The translations under genes and the position numbers were made by a program. Under the pieces are notes generated by a model. That model saw nothing but the letters and a program-made list of their open reading frames with translations, was not told the origin of the DNA and searched no databases. Positions 1 through 7,393 of a stretch of 7,613 nucleotides of DNA are shown here, one piece after another. The stretch comes from Spirochaeta sp. (GTDB lineage Bacteria; Spirochaetota; Spirochaetia; DSM-27196; SLAA01): assembly GCA_020201015.1 (NCBI GenBank), contig JAIVHN010000208.1, forward strand, positions 1 through 7,613, written 5' to 3'. Numbering within the stretch: position 1 is the stretch's first letter; each line of letters starts with the position of its first letter.

Positions 1-1437
1 GTTTCCAAAAAGAAGGCAGACGAAAAAGCCTACTGGAAAGTACTTAAAGATGCCTTCCAGGATCACACTCCCGTCGATGGAAAAGTCGTCCGCAGCGTGA
101 AGGGTGGCTTTGAGGTTCAGCTGATTGCAGATATCCGCGGATTTAACCCGATCTCAAAAATGGACAATCGCCGCATTGATGAACCTGAAGAGTATGTCGG
201 ACTTGAGTCCAAGTTCTATGTAGAAAGGCTCTATAGTGAAAACCGAGTAAACATTATACTCTCACGTCGCGGGTGGCTTGAAGAACAAACAAAACTTGCC
301 AAGGAAGGCTTTTTTCAGAACGTAGCAATTGGTGACGAAGTCGAGGGCGTAGTCAAGAGCTTCACCTCCTTCGGTGCCTTTATCGACTTAGGCGGCTTTG
401 ACGGTCTGTTACACATCAACGACATGAGTTGGGGTCATGTTACTCGTCCGAAGGACGTGGTTAAGAAAGGTGAAACTCTAAAGCTGAAAGTAATCCGCAT
501 GGAGCCTGAAGAGCAGAAGATTAATCTTTCCTTACGGCACATGACAGCCGACCCCTGGAGCACCTTTGAGGATAAATACCGGGTCGACGATATTGTGAGC
601 GGTAAAGTTACTAAGCTGACCGACTTCGGTGCGTTTATTGAGATAGAAGAAGGTATCGAAGGCCTTGCTCACATCTCCGAACTTTCTTGGGTAAAGCGCA
701 TTAACCATCCCAAAGAAGTTCTTTCGCCGGGTGATGAGGTTGAGACAAAAATTCTTGATTACGATCTTGCGCAGGGGCGCGTTTCCCTTGGCATTAAACA
801 GGTACTGCCGAACCCCTGGGAAGATCTTCCGGAGAAGTACCCGGTCGGTATGCGGCTCAGTCGTGTTATAAAGAAAATTACTAACTCCGGCGCATTTATC
901 GAACTTGAGGAAGGTATAGACGGCTTTCTCCATGTCGACGACATATCGTGGACAGAACGCCCGCGCCACCCGTCCGAACTCCTTGAAGAAGGACAAGAGA
1001 TCGAGTGTGTTGTATCCGCTTTTGATGTAGAAAATCGCAACATCCGCCTTAGTCTGAAACAACTTGATGAAGATCCCTGGGCTGGCCTGAAACGGGCATA
1101 CTCGAACAGGACTATTATTGAGGGCGAGGTTACCAACATTACCGACTTCGGCGTGTTCCTCCGCGTTCCCGGGGGAGTCGAGGGCCTCATCAGCAAGAAC
1201 GCGCTTATCGACCCACGTACCGAGTCTTTTGAGCAGGCTGCCGGTAAACTCAAGATTGGCGAGAAACTGTCAGTTGTTATTACCGAGATCAACCCGCCGA
1301 AACAACGGCTTGGACTCTCGGTGCGTGAAGTTGAGCGTAAGGAACAGCGTGAAGAGCTCCAGAAGTACATTCATGATAACGACGATGAGGCAACTTTTAC
1401 TCTTGGTGACTTTCTCAAGGACAAAAGCGAAACCTGA
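1..1437 (+). CDS. rpsA: 30S ribosomal protein S1 (5'-truncated by window edge)
   Basis: Ribosomal protein S1 binds mRNA and helps the 30S subunit engage it. The frame is open from base 1 and ends at a TGA at 1435-1437; the GTG at 97 is internal, because coding similarity to S1 continues upstream of it, so the true start lies outside the window. Five S1 (OB-fold) repeats are visible at about bases 73-270, 325-540, 577-801, 841-1062 and 1108-1326. Repeats 2, 3 and 5 carry the typical core (SFGAFIDL, DFGAFIEI, DFGVFLRV), followed by GLLHI/GLAHI-type strands, and repeats end in LSLR/LGIK/LSLK-type strands. 'DPW' or 'NPW' motifs link repeats 2-5, as in bacterial S1. Family members usually have four to six repeats, so one or more may be missing on the left. 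The C-terminal tail ends in an acidic stretch plus FTLGDFLK, resembling tails of other S1 proteins. A cmk gene or fusion upstream, common in bacteria, cannot be checked here. Confidence 0.96.
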   Translation, partial: VSKKKADEKAYWKVLKDAFQDHTPVDGKVVRSVKGGFEVQLIADIRGFNPISKMDNRRIDEPEEYVGLESKFYVERLYSENRVNIILSRRGWLEEQTKLAKEGFFQNVAIGDEVEGVVKSFTSFGAFIDLGGFDGLLHINDMSWGHVTRPKDVVKKGETLKLKVIRMEPEEQKINLSLRHMTADPWSTFEDKYRVDDIVSGKVTKLTDFGAFIEIEEGIEGLAHISELSWVKRINHPKEVLSPGDEVETKILDYDLAQGRVSLGIKQVLPNPWEDLPEKYPVGMRLSRVIKKITNSGAFIELEEGIDGFLHVDDISWTERPRHPSELLEEGQEIECVVSAFDVENRNIRLSLKQLDEDPWAGLKRAYSNRTIIEGEVTNITDFGVFLRVPGGVEGLISKNALIDPRTESFEQAAGKLKIGEKLSVVITEINPPKQRLGLSVREVERKEQREELQKYIHDNDDEATFTLGDFLKDKSET

Positions 1438-1456
1438 AGCAGGTTCGGAATGAGCA

Positions 1457-2965
1457 ATGTTCAAATCGGACCTCGACCAACGTCGATTCGAAACCTTTAT
1501 TGAGATTAATACCCTCATCAACTCGGACTACAGCAATGCGCGCGAGTTACTTCAGCGCATTGTCGAGTCTGCAACCCGTCTCACAAGTGCCGAAGCCTCG
1601 TCGCTACTGTTGCTGAACGACGAGAACAACAAGCTGTATTTTGAGATAGCCCTAGGCTCTAAAGGGCCGGAACTCTCTCGATTCTCGCTTCATTTAGGTG
1701 AGGGCATAGCCGGGTGGGTCGCGCAACACAACCGTTCCCTCATTGTTGACGATGTTGCAGAAGACCCTCGCTTTTTTTCGACGATCAGCAAACAAATAGG
1801 CTATACAACAAACTCCATTCTCGCTGTCCCTATGCGGGTCAAAGACCGCTGCGTCGGTGTTTTGGAAATGATAAACAAGCGCGACGGAAAGGTATTTGAT
1901 CAACACGACCTGCAGTGGCTTGAGATTTTTGCAAATCAGGCAGCCTTGGCTCTTCAAAATGCTCGCTCGTTTCAACGTGCTCGTGAAGAAATTTCCCGAC
2001 TCCAAGACCAAGTAAATGCAGACCAAGGGTACCATCGACTGGTATATCGTAGCCCAGCAATGGTGGAGAAACTTGAGCTGGCCAAACGTGTGGCGGAGAC
2101 CGACTCATCTGTGCTAATTATGGGTGAGAGTGGTGTAGGCAAGGAGTTGTTTGCGGAACAAATTCACCGACACAGCCACAGATCCGCTGGTCCGCTCGTT
2201 CGTGTTAATTGTGCCGCTTTGCCGGAGTCTCTACTTGAAAGTGAACTTTTTGGTCATGTCAAAGGCGCCTTTACCGACGCTCATGCCGACCGACAAGGGA
2301 GATTCGAACTGGCGCATGGAGGCACGATTTTTCTCGATGAAATAGGTGAGTTCCCTTTGAAACTCCAAGCAAAAATGCTCCGGGTACTGCAGCAGCGAAG
2401 TTTCGAACGCGTCGGTTCAAGTGAGCAGATCACGGTAGATGTTCGTATTATTGCAGCCACAAACCGTGACATTGAAAAAGCAGTGCAGAACGGCAGTTTT
2501 CGCAGCGATCTATATTATCGACTGAATGTCCTTCCTATCGTGGTTCCACCGCTGAGACGCCGTCCAGAAGATATTCCAGCTCTGGCTGAGTTTTTTCTAC
2601 AACAACTGAACAGTGAGACCAAAAAACAACTGCGCGGCTTCACCGACGAGGCCATGGAGAGCCTGCTGGCTTATTCGTGGCCTGGTAATGTTCGCGAGCT
2701 GGAAAACGTTATCGAACGCGCAGTTGTAATCTGTCGTGATGACTACATTGAACCGCAACATCTCATGCTCAACGACCGTGAGATGGGCGCGGAGGAGAAC
2801 TATCATGGCAAAACCCTTAAGGACTCCATCAACTTGTTCAAGCGCAACTACCTCCGTAATGCACTGGAGCAGCACGCATGGCATCAGACCGACACAGCTA
2901 AAGCGCTGGGTATACAGCGCACCTATCTATCACGGCTTATGAAGGAACTTGATATTCGCCGCTAA
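1457..2965 (+). CDS. GAF-domain sigma-54-dependent transcriptional activator (NtrC/NifA-like)
   Basis: A bacterial enhancer-binding protein of 502 residues that would use ATP hydrolysis to open sigma-54 RNA polymerase promoters. Order of domains: GAF sensor (about 27-170), a helical linker (172-190), AAA+ domain (about 198-430) and a Fis-type helix-turn-helix (468-502). Visible motifs: Walker A GESGVGKE at 223-230; the sigma-54 contact loop GAFTDA at 270-275; Walker B IFLDE with D294/E295; sensor I around AATNRD; arginine-finger region FRSDLYYRLN at 348-357; sensor II WPGNVREL at 408-415. There is no receiver domain with a phosphoryl-acceptor Asp, so the input is probably a small molecule bound by GAF, as in NifA and FhlA; the ligand is not evident. 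The ATG at 1457 follows rpsA by 19 bases with a weak GGAA six bases upstream, which suggests co-transcription and perhaps translational coupling. An ATG at 1450 is in another frame. The loop variant D in place of the second G is discussed as a finding. Its target genes are unknown. Confidence 0.95.
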   Translation: MFKSDLDQRRFETFIEINTLINSDYSNARELLQRIVESATRLTSAEASSLLLLNDENNKLYFEIALGSKGPELSRFSLHLGEGIAGWVAQHNRSLIVDDVAEDPRFFSTISKQIGYTTNSILAVPMRVKDRCVGVLEMINKRDGKVFDQHDLQWLEIFANQAALALQNARSFQRAREEISRLQDQVNADQGYHRLVYRSPAMVEKLELAKRVAETDSSVLIMGESGVGKELFAEQIHRHSHRSAGPLVRVNCAALPESLLESELFGHVKGAFTDAHADRQGRFELAHGGTIFLDEIGEFPLKLQAKMLRVLQQRSFERVGSSEQITVDVRIIAATNRDIEKAVQNGSFRSDLYYRLNVLPIVVPPLRRRPEDIPALAEFFLQQLNSETKKQLRGFTDEAMESLLAYSWPGNVRELENVIERAVVICRDDYIEPQHLMLNDREMGAEENYHGKTLKDSINLFKRNYLRNALEQHAWHQTDTAKALGIQRTYLSRLMKELDIRR

Positions 2966-3017
2966 GTGCGGCTCTTGGGCCATAGTTTAGCCCACGAATC
3001 TTTCTATACTTTACGAC

Positions 3018-3023
3018 AAGGAG
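3018..3023 (+). promoter_or_regulatory. Ribosome binding site of the TPR gene
   Basis: AAGGAG, nine bases before the ATG at 3033, is the strongest Shine-Dalgarno match in the window and fixes that start. The hexamer TATACT at 3005-3010 just upstream resembles a -10 element, but I see no acceptable -35 at the right distance, so an independent promoter here is only possible. Confidence 0.75.
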
Positions 3024-3032
3024 CACCACCGC

Positions 3033-3710
3033 ATGACAACCGGTACAGACGAAAAATTAGGCTTTACTGATACGCTTGTAGCATTTCTTCAAAGAAACAG
3101 ACGCACATTGGCCATACTCTTGGCTGTTCTCGTACTCGGTAGCGCAGGACTCTTTGGATTCTTTGAGTACAACGCACGCCGGTCGGAGTCGGCGCTTCAA
3201 AAACTCGAGGAGGGCCTTGAACTCTACACGGAACTTCAAGCAGCGGATGATACCACTCAAGAAGCTCTCATGGAGGAACTGCAGAACATCCTAACCGAGA
3301 TTCGAAGCAAGTATTCCGGCACCTATGCTGCCGATCGAGCTTCCTTTATATCGGCGGAGCTCGCCTGGAACCGCAGTGATTATGATTCAGCCGCTAACGA
3401 CTTTCTTAGCCTGGCTCAAAGTAGTCCTCGTTCGCACCTCGCCTCGCGGGCTCTCCTGCTTGCAGGGCTTGCCTTCGAGGAAACAGCGAACCGAGATGCT
3501 GCCCACGATTCCTACCAAAAGCTTGTCGAAGACCACGGTAAAGAGGCGCCCGAAACACCTCGTGCGTTATTCGCGCTCGGACGACTTGCCGAGGAGCGCA
3601 ACGATCTCGAAACGGCTATAGAGTATTATGAACAATTAACACAGGATTTCTCTGGCGCCGCTTGGACAAATCTGGCGCGAAACCGTATAATCTACTTCGA
3701 ATCGCGGTAG
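3033..3710 (+). CDS. Membrane-anchored TPR protein (YfgM-like architecture)
   Basis: A 225-residue protein with a short charged N-terminus (…LQRNRR), one hydrophobic segment at about 25-44, then a wholly helical soluble part. Three TPR-like helical pairs can be read at about 100-133, 136-169 and 175-208; the last two are clearest, with the A/G-L-A-x-x-x-x-x-A-x-x-x-Y pattern (for example GRLAEERNDLETAIEYYEQL). The region 50-92 is rich in Glu, Leu and Gln and is probably a long helix. Positive residues before the hydrophobic segment predict an N-in topology with repeats outside the cytoplasm. This layout and length match YfgM (about 206 residues), an ancillary subunit of the SecYEG translocon that works with periplasmic chaperones, but many single-pass TPR proteins share it, so function is inferred only. 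It follows the sigma-54 activator by 67 bases and has its own strong ribosome binding site. A hairpin lies 15 bases after its stop. Confidence 0.88.
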   Translation: MTTGTDEKLGFTDTLVAFLQRNRRTLAILLAVLVLGSAGLFGFFEYNARRSESALQKLEEGLELYTELQAADDTTQEALMEELQNILTEIRSKYSGTYAADRASFISAELAWNRSDYDSAANDFLSLAQSSPRSHLASRALLLAGLAFEETANRDAAHDSYQKLVEDHGKEAPETPRALFALGRLAEERNDLETAIEYYEQLTQDFSGAAWTNLARNRIIYFESR

Positions 3711-3724
3711 CGATAGAGTGCGAG

Positions 3725-3752
3725 CCGCCTAACCACACACCTGGTTAGGCGG
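3725..3752 (+). terminator. Perfect 10-bp hairpin after the TPR gene, terminator-like
   Basis: CCGCCTAACC (3725-3734) pairs perfectly with GGTTAGGCGG (3743-3752) around an eight-base loop, 15 bases after the TPR stop codon. The stem is GC-rich at its base, as in intrinsic terminators, but what follows is GTTGTCGG and not a T tract, so termination would be weak or factor-assisted. It may instead protect the 3' end of the upstream mRNA or act in the leader of the cyclase gene, which begins 89 bases later. Being self-complementary, it would fold in either transcription direction. Confidence 0.6.
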
Positions 3753-3841
3753 GTTGTCGGCCGGGCGGAACCACCGGGCGCTTTTAAGGCGATAAGAGCT
3801 GCTCGACCGTATCGGCAATCCTTCTTGTCCGGAGCGCCGAC

Positions 3842-6235
3842 ATGAAAAAGATGCAGTTTTCCACTTTGCTTGGAAAAAAGACCGGTATACTCGTTGGTAT
3901 CGCGGTAGCTGTTCTCCTAGTATTACTCAACACCTTTACTGCCATTCCTGAGCGCTTAGAACTGACGATGCTCGACCTGCATTTCCGTCTCAAGAATCCT
4001 TACCAACCTGAGGCTATTCAGGAGGGAGTTGTCGAGGTCGAGCGGAACCCGCGATTATCACAAGATATCGTTATCATTGGAGTCGACTTCCAGACGCTGA
4101 ACGAGCTTGGTCAATGGCCATTTCCTCGCGCAGTCCACGCCGATCTGGTGAACTCCTTTTCACGGATTTCAGATCAGAACCGCAGAGAATCCTCAATCTT
4201 CATTGATATATTCTTCATTGAGCCAGCTACCGCACCCTACAACGATGCTTTGCTGATAGACAGTATGTACGAGAGTGGCCGCGTGTACCTTGAAACAGTG
4301 CTCGAGTACACCCAGCCCCCAACACGCACAATTGGGCAAGAATTATACCGCCGTCATTACACCTTGTTTGACACCGTTGGTACTATTCAAGATATTGAAG
4401 GTAATATCGATCGCATGCCCAGCAACTTTGGGTTACAACCACCGCTCATCCCATATGCGGCAGCAGTTCGTGGTTACGGACATGCAAATTACTACGAGGA
4501 CTACGACTCAGTATTTCGTCGTCAGGCTCTCGTTGCCAAGTCATCTAAATATCTTGGTGAAATTCTCTTCGAAGAGCTTGATACAGACTTCCAACTTGAT
4601 AGTTCGGCAAATGAGCGCCTGGTATGGTTTGACAGCTCTGGCGCCGACCACACCGTGGAGTATCCAGTAACCGAGGAGTCATTAGCCCGGTTGCGCGCAG
4701 ATCTCGAGCGTGAAGGTGTTCCGATTGGTGCAGCTGAGGGTTCGGACGGGCAGGGGAGTTACCGACTTCGCATATACCAAGATCACGTCATTCCTGCAGT
4801 CACGCTATCGCTCGCTCTTGAGTACTTTCACCGCGACTACAGTGATCTTGAAATTGTGCTCGGCAGCCATATTACTCTACCGGAACCAAGAGTTTTTGAT
4901 CGCACGAGCGGAGAGCTGGTTCCGTATAAGGTACAAACCCAGCCCGCTGAGTATGGTTCCGAAGGCGAGCTGATCCGTGAAGCTCAGTATCGTGATATTC
5001 CTGAGATCACTATTCCTATCGATGAACGAGGGGAAATGCTTATCAACTTCATGGGTCCACGTTCCGGAGCTGGCCGTGACGAATACCAGACTTTTCCAGT
5101 GCGTTCGTACTCTGGGTATATACGCCGTGTCCCCGGCCTTGATCCCACCGCATGGCCCGTAACACGCGGGGTTGAGAACAAAATTCTTATGGTAGGTGCG
5201 TTTGCCCCCGGAATGGCTGCAGACGAAAAGCTGACCCCGTACGGCCTTATGTATGGTATAGAAATGCACGCCAACGCACTTAACACTATACTCATGGATA
5301 ATTTTCTCGAATATGCTCCACGATCCGTCGATATCGCGGTCTTGTTTGCTCTTGCAATTGCCACCGGATATCTTACCGCCCACATAGCCACCATATGGGC
5401 ATTTGTGCTCTCTTTAGGTGGCCTGGCCGTGTACTTCTTTGTAGTGACGATTCTCTTTGATACACGTGCGTATATCCTCAATTACTCGTCACCTGCAATT
5501 GCTGTGCTAGTAACGGCAGTAGCAGTGGTCATTTACCGTGTAATGACCGAGGAGCGCGACAAACGCCGCATACGTGAAATGTTTGGCAAGTACGTTAGCC
5601 CTGACGTCGTATCGGAGATCTTAGATAACCCACCCGAACTTGGTGGTGTAGACCGCGAGCTCACCGTCTTTTTCTCAGACATCCGTGGTTTCACAACGCT
5701 ATCTGAGTCCATGTCGCCGCAGGAACTGGTAAATCATCTAAACATCTACTTAACGCGAATGACCGATATTATCCTTGAGTACAAAGGAACGCTGGACAAG
5801 TATGTTGGTGACGAGATTATGTGTTTCTGGGGCGCTCCGCTTCCAGAAGAGGATCACGCAATGCTGTCCTGTAAGTGTGGTCTAAGGCAAATGGAAGCTC
5901 TTGCTGAGCTTAACGAAGGCTGGCCTCCCGAGAAACGTATCGATATCGGAATCGGTATTAATTCCGGCATTATGACGGTTGGGAACATGGGCTCGGCCGG
6001 GAGAATGAACTATACTTTGATGGGGGACAACGTTAACCTTGCCGCACGGTTGGAAGGCACAAACAAAGAATATCAAACACATGTGCTTATTAGCGAGTAC
6101 ACCTATGGTCTTGTAGCCGACCGAGTTACCGCGCGTGAGCTTGATAATATTCGCGTCAAAGGTAAGAACAAGCCAGTCGTCATATATGAGTTGTTAGATG
6201 TTAATGAAGGCCTTGATTCTCCAAAGCTGCGGTAA
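3842..6235 (+). CDS. CHASE2-domain class III adenylate cyclase, membrane-bound
   Basis: A 797-residue enzyme that would make cAMP from ATP in response to an extracytoplasmic signal. One membrane segment (about 14-35) is followed by a large CHASE2 sensor (about 36-490), three membrane segments (about 496-516, 518-539, 548-566), a linker (REMFGKYVSPDVVSEIL) and the catalytic domain (about 600-785). CHASE2 landmarks: IVIIGVD ending at D82, WPFPR at 92-96, a IPIDERGEMLINFMGP strand at 391-406 and YGIEMHANA from 471. Catalytic residues are all present: metal-binding D613 (FFSDIRGF) and D657 (KYVGDE), K653 and T725 as the adenine-selecting Lys/Thr pair of class IIIb cyclases (guanylate cyclases have Glu/Cys), and N732/R736 for the transition state. 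The start is supported by GGAG at 3831-3834, seven bases before the ATG. The sensor contains about 80 extra residues (234-316) relative to the CHASE2 plan I recall. The ligand is unknown. The next gene overlaps its 3' end. Confidence 0.95.
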   Translation: MKKMQFSTLLGKKTGILVGIAVAVLLVLLNTFTAIPERLELTMLDLHFRLKNPYQPEAIQEGVVEVERNPRLSQDIVIIGVDFQTLNELGQWPFPRAVHADLVNSFSRISDQNRRESSIFIDIFFIEPATAPYNDALLIDSMYESGRVYLETVLEYTQPPTRTIGQELYRRHYTLFDTVGTIQDIEGNIDRMPSNFGLQPPLIPYAAAVRGYGHANYYEDYDSVFRRQALVAKSSKYLGEILFEELDTDFQLDSSANERLVWFDSSGADHTVEYPVTEESLARLRADLEREGVPIGAAEGSDGQGSYRLRIYQDHVIPAVTLSLALEYFHRDYSDLEIVLGSHITLPEPRVFDRTSGELVPYKVQTQPAEYGSEGELIREAQYRDIPEITIPIDERGEMLINFMGPRSGAGRDEYQTFPVRSYSGYIRRVPGLDPTAWPVTRGVENKILMVGAFAPGMAADEKLTPYGLMYGIEMHANALNTILMDNFLEYAPRSVDIAVLFALAIATGYLTAHIATIWAFVLSLGGLAVYFFVVTILFDTRAYILNYSSPAIAVLVTAVAVVIYRVMTEERDKRRIREMFGKYVSPDVVSEILDNPPELGGVDRELTVFFSDIRGFTTLSESMSPQELVNHLNIYLTRMTDIILEYKGTLDKYVGDEIMCFWGAPLPEEDHAMLSCKCGLRQMEALAELNEGWPPEKRIDIGIGINSGIMTVGNMGSAGRMNYTLMGDNVNLAARLEGTNKEYQTHVLISEYTYGLVADRVTARELDNIRVKGKNKPVVIYELLDVNEGLDSPKLR

Positions 6236-6983
6236 GAAGTGTCAACGGTATCTGCTCAAGGGCGCCACTGCTTGCTGGCTCAGCGCGGTCTCGGCTCTTT
6301 TGAGCCTATTTCTGGTAGGCGTGTTGGGTGGCTGTGGCCTTGATGTTGTCCCATTCCTGTATCCTCCCGAGAGCCCGAGTACCATCGGCTCAGGGGTGCA
6401 GTTTCTCCACGATACACGCAATAACGATGCTCCGCAAAGTGACAATTTCCAGGGCTACGAAATCTATTATAAGTTCTACGACTTTGGCGACGGTGGCAGC
6501 GGCGAAACACAACTCCAGAACGACCGTGATGCCATAGAGGCCGACCCCGAACCTCCAGGAACCGCACGGTTAAGCAGCCGCAACTTCCGCCGCTTACAGT
6601 CTCTGCGCAACGATGGAAGCCTTCAAGCACAGCTGCCGTTGATACCGGTGTCCATAGGGAGCAGCCCCTCGATACAGCTGCGATTCAGCGGAGTCGCGGA
6701 CAATCCAGGCGCGGTTTTACTCCGCAACAACAACGAGACCGACGCCACAACACTGGTCAGGGCGGTTAACGACGCCAATGCGCAACCACGCGCGTTTTAC
6801 GGTGTTGATAAATACGACGCGGACCACCCAGACATTCCCAACACCATCGACCTGACAGACGGCGGTGGTGCCAATCTTCGCATAGCGTTTTATGCTGTAG
6901 CATACGGTGTTCAACCCGATTTTCGACCGCTGTACAGCACACCAAGATTCTTAGCAACCGAAATTCCACTTGACTTTGAATAG
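6198..6983 (+). CDS. Putative lipoprotein of unknown function
   Basis: I do not recognise this 261-residue protein. It has a basic N-terminal stretch (GKKCQRYLLKG), a hydrophobic core (WLSAVSALLSLFLVGV) and a lipobox LGGC with Cys46, so it is likely processed by signal peptidase II and anchored by lipid. The lipobox has Gly at -2, which fits relaxed, spirochaete-style rules better than the strict enterobacterial pattern. The mature part is rich in Asn, Asp, Pro and Gly. Segments such as GYEIYYKFYDFG and LRIAFYAVAYG followed by STPRFLATE suggest beta strands of an immunoglobulin/fibronectin-like fold; that is inference. The ATG at 6198 directly follows an in-frame TAG, so the frame cannot begin earlier; ATG 6204 and TTG 6213 are the alternatives. 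All lie inside the cyclase gene, giving an overlap of 23-38 bases, and no standard start codon lies between the cyclase stop and the hydrophobic core. Translation is therefore probably coupled to the cyclase. Confidence 0.8.
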   Translation: MLMKALILQSCGKKCQRYLLKGATACWLSAVSALLSLFLVGVLGGCGLDVVPFLYPPESPSTIGSGVQFLHDTRNNDAPQSDNFQGYEIYYKFYDFGDGGSGETQLQNDRDAIEADPEPPGTARLSSRNFRRLQSLRNDGSLQAQLPLIPVSIGSSPSIQLRFSGVADNPGAVLLRNNNETDATTLVRAVNDANAQPRAFYGVDKYDADHPDIPNTIDLTDGGGANLRIAFYAVAYGVQPDFRPLYSTPRFLATEIPLDFE

Positions 6984-7016
6984 ACTCGTATTACATACAA
7001 CACGAATAGACTCGTA
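6978..7016 (+). repeat. 13-bp direct repeat pair across the lipoprotein stop codon
   Basis: GAATAGACTCGTA occurs at 6978-6990 and again at 7004-7016, exactly 26 bases apart start to start. The first copy contains the last codon and the TAG stop of the lipoprotein gene; the second lies in the intergenic region. It looks like a small local duplication or a pair of protein-binding sites. No hairpin accompanies it. Confidence 0.7.
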
Positions 7017-7093
7017 ATTGAACCTCACCGACGTGAACGTGAAAAACCAACAAACGCTGGACATTTCGGCGCATTTTTCGCACACTATGCAGC

Positions 7094-7378
7094 ATGAGCA
7101 CCACGTACTACCTCAACATCGCATTAACGTACATTATAATCGGTTTTGGTACCGCACTCTTATTTTATTACGGTCTCCGCAAGCCGGTCCTTGGCCGTTT
7201 CTGGGGAGCATTGCTCATTGGGCTCATCGGATCCTTTCTCGGTGGGGTAATAGAGTTCTTTCTTGCAGATCTCATAGAACTGCTTACTAACTTGAACAAC
7301 GTGAACATCTTTCCGCCAATTTTCATGGCGGCACTCCTCATTTGGATTCTCTCACGCATTAGCTCAGCGTCAGACTAA
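7094..7378 (+). CDS. Small integral membrane protein, three predicted helices
   Basis: A 94-residue, strongly hydrophobic protein of unknown function. Three membrane segments are visible at about 6-26, 36-58 and 72-88, joined by a basic loop (GLRKPVLGR) and an acidic/Asn-rich loop (DLIELLTNLNNVN). The second helix has closely spaced glycines (GALLIGLIGSFLGG), recalling the Gly-rich helices of GlsB/YeaQ/YmgE-type stress membrane proteins, but the rest does not match clearly and I would not assign it to that family. The basic first loop and the SRISSASD tail suggest which sides face the cytoplasm, though topology is uncertain. No good Shine-Dalgarno precedes the ATG at 7094; a leaderless or weakly translated message is possible. 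It lies 110 bases after the lipoprotein gene, and its 3' side faces the DnaA-box region. The sustained hydrophobic pattern, interrupted only at loop positions, argues that it is a real gene. Confidence 0.75.
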   Translation: MSTTYYLNIALTYIIIGFGTALLFYYGLRKPVLGRFWGALLIGLIGSFLGGVIEFFLADLIELLTNLNNVNIFPPIFMAALLIWILSRISSASD

Positions 7379-7393
7379 CAGTTCATTCGAACA

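Noticed and set aside
532..1370. Open frames on the - strand inside rpsA
   Set aside because: They oppose clear S1 repeats, and their translations show no domain or membrane pattern.
2977..2992. GG-N10-GC arrangement resembling a sigma-54 promoter before the TPR gene
   Set aside because: Only about six of eleven consensus positions match; the invariant dinucleotides at this spacing occur often by chance.
2975..2994. TGGGC/GCCCA inverted repeat after the sigma-54 activator as a terminator
   Set aside because: Only a 5-bp stem with a nine-base loop and no T tract; too weak to call.
4877..5481. Long open frames on the - strand inside the cyclase gene
   Set aside because: They lie opposite a gene with intact catalytic and sensor motifs and show no protein-like pattern of their own; shadows of its codon use.
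7058..7073. TGG-N10-GCA resembling a sigma-54 promoter 21 bases before the small membrane protein
   Set aside because: The invariant GG and GC are present, but the rest of the -24 and -12 elements is poor, so it does not stand out from chance.
7018..7290. TTG-initiated + frame overlapping the small membrane protein gene
   Set aside because: The competing frame encodes a coherent three-helix membrane protein; this one has no ribosome binding site and a His/Arg-rich, featureless product.
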